Positions 1-4,426 of a stretch of DNA of 6,812 nucleotides are shown here, in pieces. Source of the DNA: Candidatus Coliplasma caballi (GTDB taxonomy: Bacteria > Bacillota > Clostridia > Oscillospirales > CAG-382); the NCBI GenBank assembly GCA_018065365.1, contig JAGHTH010000189.1, positions 1-6,812 of the forward strand, written 5' to 3'. A program made the translations under genes and the position numbers. How positions within the stretch are numbered: the stretch's first letter is position 1; each line of letters starts with the position of its first letter. The notes under the pieces are model-generated. The model had not been told where the DNA came from and made no database searches. It saw only the letters and a list, made by a program, of their open reading frames with translations.

Positions 1-797
1 CTGATTACCCTTTTATGCTGTTCCGACAGCGGGGACTGCCCGATCCGTTCGAGTTCGGAAGCATCACGGTCTTCTGCGGCAACAACGGCAGCGGCAAAAG
101 CACCCTGCTCAACGTCATCAGCGAAACGCTCGGGCTTGCAAGGACGTCTCCTTATAACCGCAGCGACTTTTTCGACGACTATACCCGCCTTTGCGACTAT
201 ACGCTCGGCTGCGACATCCCGCCGCAGAGCCGGATCATCACGAGCGACGACGTGTTCGACCGCATCCTCGATATCCGCCGGCTCAACGAAGGCGTGGACG
301 ATCAGCGGAACGTGCTTCTGAAAGAATTTGTGGAAAACCGCGGCGACGGGGCGGACGCATCGCTGCACGGACTTTCCGACTACGAGCGCTGGCGTCGAGT
401 TTGGGATGCCCGCAATAAAAACGTTACCGGCTCCGCGTTCGTGCGTTCCAAGCTGATTCGCAACGTGGAGGAACGTTCCAACGGGGAAAGCGCGCTCTGC
501 TTTTTCGTGGACGCGATCGCCGACGGCGGTCTGTACCTGCTCGATGAGCCGGAAAACAGCTTGTCTCCGCAGAATCAGCTTACACTCAAGTATTTTCTGG
601 AAGATTGCGTCCGCGGCCACGGTTGTCAGTTCATCCTTTCAACCCACTCGCCGTTCCTGCTTTCGCTCTGCGGCGCAAAAATCTATGACCTCGATGAAAC
701 GCCCGTGAAAACGAAAAAATGGACGGAATTGGAATCCGTACTCGCGTATCAGAGGTTCTTCCGGGAAAACGAATCCCGCTTCTCAAAACCCGATTGA
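1..797 (+). CDS. ABC-type AAA family ATPase (5'-partial)
   Basis: A soluble P-loop ATPase of the small ABC/SMC-like AAA type, resembling the predicted ATPases grouped as COG3910 (assigned from memory of the family). Counting from the ATG at 15, it has Walker A GNNGSGKST (residues 22-30), an ABC signature-like SNGES (155-159), Walker B LYLLDEPENS with D177-E178, and an H-loop STHSP with H211. All ATP-hydrolysis elements are present, so it should be an active ATPase. The frame stays open upstream of the ATG at 15 (codons for Asp-Tyr-Pro-Phe). In this family a similar YPF segment lies just before the first strand, so the true start is probably outside the window and the ATG at 15 is internal. 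No nuclease, transporter or membrane domain is visible, so substrate and role are unknown. The stop at 795-797 lies 21 bases before the nucleoside hydrolase start, which suggests co-transcription. Confidence 0.85.
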   Translation, partial: DYPFMLFRQRGLPDPFEFGSITVFCGNNGSGKSTLLNVISETLGLARTSPYNRSDFFDDYTRLCDYTLGCDIPPQSRIITSDDVFDRILDIRRLNEGVDDQRNVLLKEFVENRGDGADASLHGLSDYERWRRVWDARNKNVTGSAFVRSKLIRNVEERSNGESALCFFVDAIADGGLYLLDEPENSLSPQNQLTLKYFLEDCVRGHGCQFILSTHSPFLLSLCGAKIYDLDETPVKTKKWTELESVLAYQRFFRENESRFSKPD

Positions 798-802
798 CCG
801 CC

Positions 803-808
803 AGGAGG
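803..808 (+). promoter_or_regulatory. Consensus Shine-Dalgarno for the nucleoside hydrolase
   Basis: AGGAGG lies 10 bases before the ATG at 819 and fixes that codon as the start. No promoter is visible in the 21-base gap after the ATPase stop, so translation probably depends on a transcript entering from upstream. Confidence 0.7.
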
Positions 809-818
809 ATCGACCGAA

Positions 819-1744
819 ATGAAAAACAACAACGAAATTCTCGTATTTGACACGGATCCCGGTCTGGACGACGCGACCGCGCTGCTTCTTTTGTCGCGAT
901 TGGATCGCTACCCCGATTACGTCGTGGCGACCTACGGCAACGCTCCGGTCGAAACGACGTATCGCAACGCCGTCGTGCTGACGCGGTTCCTCGGCGAAAA
1001 TGCGTACGTCGCGGCGGGCGCTTCCGAAGCGCTTACGGGCGCGAAACATACGTTCGGCGATTTCCATGGGATCGACGGCATGGCGGGCATTGCGGAGGAA
1101 CTGACGGAACGGACGGGTGCTTCGGACGTTCTGCGCCGTCCCGCGCATACGCTGACCGACCTTGCCGAAGAACTGAAAAAGCAGGAAAACATCACTTATA
1201 TCGCGGTCGGCCCTCTGACCACGCTCGCAATTCTTCTGCGCGACGAGGAAATCAGAAAGAAGATCTCGCGCGTGCTGGTCATGGGCGGCGGGATCCGACA
1301 GTTCAACCGCGCTCACGACGCGGAATACAATTTCGCAGCGGATCCGATCGCGGTCGGGGAAGTGCTGAACAGCGGCGTCGATCTTACGATCTTTCCGCTC
1401 GACTTGACCAACGAAGACGCATCGCTGACGGATGCGCAGATCGACGGGCTGGAAGCGATCGGGACACTCCCGGAGTATATCCGGATGTTCCGCCACAACC
1501 TATTTCAAACGGAAAGTACAATCATCTTCCGCTTGCGGTGCTGCACGACACGATGCCCGCTCTGTACGCCGGACAGCCGGAGCCGTTTTGCGTCGTGCCG
1601 ATGAAACTGCGTTCTGACGAATGGGGACATATCGGCGAAGCGGAAGACGGAAAACCCGCAAAAGTCGTGCTTTCGTGTCAGAAAGAATTGCTTCCCGGGC
1701 TATTGAAAGCCGTCTTTGAAGCCGAAAAAAAGAAAATGACATAA
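819..1744 (+). pseudogene. Nucleoside hydrolase (IUNH family), frameshifted
   Basis: An inosine-uridine-preferring nucleoside hydrolase, an enzyme that splits the N-glycosidic bond of ribonucleosides into base and ribose. The N-terminal metal site FDTDPGLDDA is intact (D13, D17 and D18 correspond to the Ca2+-binding aspartates of the family). The segments ITYIAVGPLTTLA and VLVMGGG are also typical. The starting frame runs into unrelated sequence after about 1500 and stops at 1604. The frame one base back carries the missing C-terminus, reading NGKYNHLPLAVLHDTMPALY from about 1508 and ending at TAA 1742-1744. It includes the conserved His-Asp pair (codons 1544-1549) that belongs in the active site. 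The two parts together give about 308 residues, the usual family length. The change equals loss of one base between roughly 1491 and 1519, where short runs (TTT, AAA, AAA) occur. It is either a recent pseudogene or a read/assembly error; I see no slippery-site signal for programmed frameshifting. Confidence 0.85.
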
Positions 1745-1759
1745 TTTTTTTAATTTCTC

Positions 1760-1788
1760 TTGCAAAGACAAAAAAAGTATGATACAAT
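1760..1788 (+). promoter_or_regulatory. Sigma-A-type promoter with extended -10
   Basis: TTGCAA (1760-1765) and TACAAT (1783-1788) are separated by exactly 17 bases, and a TG at 1780-1781 makes an extended -10. It sits in an AT-rich 105-base gap between the nucleoside hydrolase and the RsbW-like gene, giving a predicted start near 1795 and a leader of about 55 bases. It is the only convincing promoter in the window and probably drives the whole signalling cluster downstream. It resembles a housekeeping promoter, so autoregulation by an alternative sigma factor is not indicated. Confidence 0.7.
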
Positions 1789-1801
1789 AAAACGGATTTG
1801 A

Positions 1802-1818
1802 TGTAAAGACGTTTTACA
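1802..1818 (+). promoter_or_regulatory. Inverted repeat TGTAAA-N5-TTTACA, candidate operator
   Basis: Six-base perfect arms TGTAAA (1802-1807) and TTTACA (1813-1818) flank GACGT. The repeat lies about 10-25 bases after the predicted transcription start and well before the Shine-Dalgarno at about 1834-1842. The position suits a repressor roadblock, and the arms resemble LacI/CcpA-type half sites, although the spacing is longer than a standard cre site. It could instead be a weak leader hairpin or chance in an AT-rich region. Confidence 0.35.
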
Positions 1819-1849
1819 CAGATAATCGGAACGAAAGAAGGGTTCTCAA

Positions 1850-2254
1850 ATGGTATCGAAGGTTTTTCCCGCAACGGACGAAGCACTGAACGACGCGCTT
1901 TCGTTTACGGAAGAACAACTGGATCTTTTTGAATGCCCGATGAAGATCGTCATGCAGATCACGGTCTGCGTGGAGGAAATGTTCGTGAACGTCGCGCATT
2001 ACGCTTACGGAAAGGACACCGGAAACGTTGAAATGGTGCTGGATTCCGACGGCAGTTCGGTCTCCATTACGCTGATCGACGAAGGAATGCCGTTCGATCC
2101 GCTCGCAAAGGCGGATCCCGACGTAACGCTTTCCGCGGAAGAACGCAACATCGGCGGACTCGGAATTTACATGGTCAAAAAGAGCATGAGCGAGGTCCGG
2201 TACGAGCGTGTGGACGGAAAAAACGTCTTCACGATGAAAAAGAACTTTTTCTGA
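1850..2254 (+). CDS. RsbW/SpoIIAB-like anti-sigma factor / serine-protein kinase
   Basis: A cytoplasmic 134-residue GHKL-fold ATP-binding protein, the usual length of the RsbW/SpoIIAB family. These proteins phosphorylate STAS-domain antagonists on serine and bind a target, classically a sigma factor. Visible motifs are the N-box E43-x-x-x-N47 (in VEEMFVNVAHYAY), the G1 box DEGMPFDP (77-84) and the G2 box GGLGIYMVKKSM (102-113). All nucleotide-binding elements are intact, so it should be an active kinase. It starts at ATG 1850 with AAAGAAGGG seven bases upstream, and is the first gene after the promoter at 1760-1788. The STAS proteins at 2854 and 4057 are its likely substrates, and the PP2C protein at 4427 its opponent. 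No sigma factor gene is adjacent, so what it binds when not held by a STAS partner is unknown. The next gene starts 18 bases after its stop. Confidence 0.88.
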   Translation: MVSKVFPATDEALNDALSFTEEQLDLFECPMKIVMQITVCVEEMFVNVAHYAYGKDTGNVEMVLDSDGSSVSITLIDEGMPFDPLAKADPDVTLSAEERNIGGLGIYMVKKSMSEVRYERVDGKNVFTMKKNFF

Positions 2255-2272
2255 TAGAATTACGGGTAAAGA

Positions 2273-2848
2273 ATGGATATCTTCGATCAAGCCGTCTGCT
2301 TTGCGGTGGAACGACACAGCGGACAGACGCGAAAACTGTCGAGCGCGCCTTATGTATTGCATCCTTTGGAGGTTGCGGCGATCGTCGGCACGATGACCGA
2401 CGACAAAGAAACGCTCGCGGCGTGCGTGCTGCACGATACCGTGGAAGACACGGATACGACTTTGGAAGAAATTACCGAACGCTTCGGCAAGCGTGTTGCT
2501 CTGCTGGTCATGACCGAAACGGAGGACAAACGCCCCGACAAGCCGGCGGCGGAAACGTGGGAACTGCGCAAGGAAGAAACGCTTCTGATTCTGCAGAACA
2601 CCAAAGAAATCGCGGTCAAAATGCTTTGGCTTGGCGATAAGCTTTCCAATATGCGTTCGTATGCAAGGCAATATCGTTTGCAGGGCAACGATCTGTGGAA
2701 CACGTTCCACCAGAAAGATCCGCGCCGGCAGCTTTGGTATTATAATCGGATCACGGAATGCCTTTCCGAATTGAAAGACTACCCCGTGTATCAGGAATTC
2801 ATTGAACTCAAAAACTATGTGTTTCAGGATTTTATCGGGGAGGAATGA
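2273..2848 (+). CDS. HD-domain phosphohydrolase, RelA/SpoT-hydrolase-like (small alarmone hydrolase type)
   Basis: A 191-residue soluble HD-superfamily protein resembling the hydrolase half of RelA/SpoT and the single-domain MESH1-type hydrolases, which remove the 3' diphosphate from (p)ppGpp. Metal ligands fit the family: H30 in PYVLHPLEVA, H54-D55 in VLHDTVEDTDTT and D122 in LGDKLSNMR. E58-D59 match the catalytic Glu-Asp of RSH hydrolases. No synthetase, TGS or ACT domain is present. The C-terminal third (about 130-191) is rich in Trp, Tyr and Arg, and I do not recognise it as a separate domain. Its ribosome site is weak (GGGTAAAG just before ATG 2273), which suggests coupling to the kinase gene upstream. 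The end overlaps the ATG at 2845 by four bases, the tightest junction of the operon. The hydrolase assignment is strong, but the substrate is inferred: ppGpp is the best guess, and another phosphorylated nucleotide (MESH1 also acts on NADPH) is possible. Confidence 0.82.
   Translation: MDIFDQAVCFAVERHSGQTRKLSSAPYVLHPLEVAAIVGTMTDDKETLAACVLHDTVEDTDTTLEEITERFGKRVALLVMTETEDKRPDKPAAETWELRKEETLLILQNTKEIAVKMLWLGDKLSNMRSYARQYRLQGNDLWNTFHQKDPRRQLWYYNRITECLSELKDYPVYQEFIELKNYVFQDFIGEE
2837..2843 (+). promoter_or_regulatory. Shine-Dalgarno that favours the 2854 start
   Basis: GGGGAGG ends 1 base before the ATG at 2845 and 10 bases before the ATG at 2854. Only the latter leaves a workable spacing, so translation of the STAS-kinase fusion most likely begins at 2854, three codons inside the longest reading frame. 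The site lies within the last codons of the HD-protein gene, allowing translational coupling. Confidence 0.55.
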
Positions 2849-2853
2849 ACAGT

Positions 2854-4026
2854 ATGGAATCCAAACTCGACAATCAACTGCTGACGATCTGCCCGGAAGG
2901 GCGCATCTCGTCCGCGAACGCCGAACAGATCGGCGCGGAGATCGAAGCGATTCTGGACGGAACGCCGCACGAAACGGTCGTGCTGGACGCCGAAAAGCTG
3001 GAGTATATTTCCAGCGCCGGCTTGCGTGCGATCCTCAAGATCCGCAAGAGAGAGCCGTCCTTGAAGATCGTCAACGTTTCCGCGGACGTCTATGAAGTGT
3101 TTGAAATGACGGGCTTTACCGAAATGATGCCCATTGAAAAGGCGTATCGCCGGCTGTCCGTGGAGGGCTGCGAGGTCATCGGCCAGGGCGCGAACGGAAA
3201 GGTCTATCGCCTGGATGACGAAACGATCATCAAGGTCTATCTGAATCCCGACTGCCTGCCCGACATTCACAGAGAGCGCGAACTCGCGAGAAAAGCGTTC
3301 GTCCTCGGGATCCCGACCGCCATTCCTTACGACGTGGTCAAGGTCGGCGACGGGTACGGCTCGGTGTTCGAACTGCTGAACGCAAAATCGTTTGCGAAGC
3401 TGATCGCCGCGGATCCGGAGCATCTCGATCATTACGTGGAACTTTACGTCGATCTGATGAAGAAGATCCATTCGACCGAGCTGAAGCCCGGAGAGATCCC
3501 GGATATGAAAAAGACCGCGATCCGCTGGGCAGAGTTCCTGGAGCCCTACCTGCCGGAAGACCAGTACCGTAAACTGCACGCGCTGATCGAGGCGGTGCCG
3601 GAACGCAACACGATGATGCACGGCGACTACCACATCAAGAACGTGATGATGCAGAACGGGGAAGTCCTGCTGATCGATATGGATACGCTCTGCATGGGAC
3701 ATCCCGTCTTCGAACTTGCTTCGGTGTTCCTCTCTTACTGCGGTTACAGTGAGAACAATCACGCGATGCTGGAAGAATTCTACGGCATTCCGTACGACGT
3801 GGCACAGAAACTTTGGAAAAAGACCACGCAGCTGTATTTCGGCACGGAAGACGAAGCCAAGCTGAACGAATACATCGACAAGGCGAAAGTAATCGGTTAT
3901 ACCCGGAATATGCGCCGCGTCATTCGCAGAAACGGATTTGACAGCGAACTCGGAAGAAAAGACATCGAGACCTGTAAAGCACACCTCGCGGAGCTGCTTG
4001 CCCGCGTGGATTCACTCGACTTTTGA
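2854..4026 (+). CDS. STAS domain fused to APH/choline-kinase-like phosphotransferase
   Basis: A 390-residue two-domain cytoplasmic protein (393 if started at 2845). Residues 1-97 form a STAS anti-anti-sigma domain with LEYISSAGLRAIL; S54 aligns with the serine that RsbW-type kinases phosphorylate in RsbV, and S53 sits where RsbV has Asp. Residues 105-390 form an aminoglycoside-phosphotransferase-like kinase. This has a glycine-rich loop IGQGANGKVY (109-118), a candidate ATP lysine K127 in IIKVY, acidic residues in RERE (140-143), the catalytic loop MHGDYHIKN with H256, D258 and N263, and the metal site LIDMD with D275 and D277 followed by GHPVFELA. All catalytic positions look intact, so it is probably an active small-molecule or protein kinase. 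The likely design is a kinase whose activity or partner is set by phosphorylation of its STAS domain, by the RsbW-like protein (1850) and the PP2C phosphatase (4427). The substrate is unknown, and an antibiotic-resistance role is not supported by the context. Confidence 0.85.
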   Translation: MESKLDNQLLTICPEGRISSANAEQIGAEIEAILDGTPHETVVLDAEKLEYISSAGLRAILKIRKREPSLKIVNVSADVYEVFEMTGFTEMMPIEKAYRRLSVEGCEVIGQGANGKVYRLDDETIIKVYLNPDCLPDIHRERELARKAFVLGIPTAIPYDVVKVGDGYGSVFELLNAKSFAKLIAADPEHLDHYVELYVDLMKKIHSTELKPGEIPDMKKTAIRWAEFLEPYLPEDQYRKLHALIEAVPERNTMMHGDYHIKNVMMQNGEVLLIDMDTLCMGHPVFELASVFLSYCGYSENNHAMLEEFYGIPYDVAQKLWKKTTQLYFGTEDEAKLNEYIDKAKVIGYTRNMRRVIRRNGFDSELGRKDIETCKAHLAELLARVDSLDF

Positions 4027-4056
4027 TAAAAAAACAGTACGAAAGAAGGATCTATT

Positions 4057-4353
4057 ATGGAAATCATTCAGAAAAAAGAAAACACCTCTTTGGAAATCGC
4101 GTTGGTCGGACGTCTTGACACCACGACCGCACCGCAGCTCGAAGCAGTCGTGAAAGAGAACCTCGAAGGCGTAACCGATCTGGTTCTGGACTTCACGAAA
4201 CTCGAGTACGTTTCTTCTGCCGGACTGCGTGTCATTCTGGCATCTCAGAAGACGATGAACAAGCAGGGCAGCATGGTCATCCGCCACGTCAGCCCCGACA
4301 TCCAGGAAGTGTTTGAGATTACCGGTTTTTCCGATATCCCGACCATCGAATAA
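4057..4353 (+). CDS. STAS-domain anti-anti-sigma factor (RsbV/SpoIIAA-like)
   Basis: A single-domain STAS protein of 98 residues, close to the usual size of RsbV and SpoIIAA. It contains GRLDTTTAPQLE (18-29), the phosphorylation region LEYVSSAGLRVIL (49-61, candidate S54 with S53 next to it) and the C-terminal helix segment VFEITGFSDI. In its unphosphorylated form it should bind the RsbW-like kinase and release that protein's other partner. It closely resembles the N-terminal domain of the fusion protein just upstream, with the two serines at the same residue numbers, suggesting duplication within the operon. ATG 4057 is preceded by AAAGAAGG seven bases away. A 30-base gap separates it from the fusion gene, and a hairpin follows its stop. 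Confidence 0.9.
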   Translation: MEIIQKKENTSLEIALVGRLDTTTAPQLEAVVKENLEGVTDLVLDFTKLEYVSSAGLRVILASQKTMNKQGSMVIRHVSPDIQEVFEITGFSDIPTIE

Positions 4354-4371
4354 GGTATTTGACAGCCGGCG

Positions 4372-4397
4372 GGCCGCTTTTACGGAAGCGGCCTTTC
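4372..4397 (+). terminator. GC-rich hairpin after the STAS gene, possible attenuator
   Basis: GGCCGCTT (4372-4379) and AAGCGGCC (4386-4393) form a perfect 8-bp stem around a 6-base loop. It is followed by TTTCCCTT, an interrupted T-tract. The strong stem argues for termination and the poor T-run for read-through. The PP2C gene starts 34 bases later with no clear promoter, so partial termination that lowers phosphatase expression relative to the STAS proteins is the simplest reading. Confidence 0.55.
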
Positions 4398-4426
4398 CCT
4401 TAAATTCCCCAAAGGAGAACCGTCCT

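Noticed and set aside
1..1744. A defence island or toxin-antitoxin unit built on the ABC-type ATPase.
   Set aside because: No nuclease, toxin, reverse transcriptase or repeat array is adjacent; the neighbour is a metabolic nucleoside hydrolase.
1722..1760. A-rich then T-rich stretch after the nucleoside hydrolase as an intrinsic terminator.
   Set aside because: The A and T tracts do not form a stable GC-containing stem, so I cannot support a terminator there.
1831..1841. The 11-mer ACGAAAGAAGG is repeated exactly at 4039-4049.
   Set aside because: Both copies are the Shine-Dalgarno region just before an ATG; shared ribosome-site preference explains them without a regulatory repeat.
2824..3984. 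A 386-codon open frame on the - strand.
   Set aside because: It mirrors the STAS-kinase gene, has no family motifs and no sensible ribosome site or promoter context. The same applies to the - strand frames at 1814-2710 and 783-1496.
2854..4026. Aminoglycoside resistance gene, from the APH-like catalytic loop.
   Set aside because: The fold covers many small-molecule kinases; the STAS fusion and signalling operon context argue against a resistance determinant.
4359..4364. A perfect TTGACA that could be a -35 element for the PP2C gene.
   Set aside because: No acceptable -10 lies 16-18 bases downstream (the region is TACGGAAG), and the spacing overlaps the hairpin stem.
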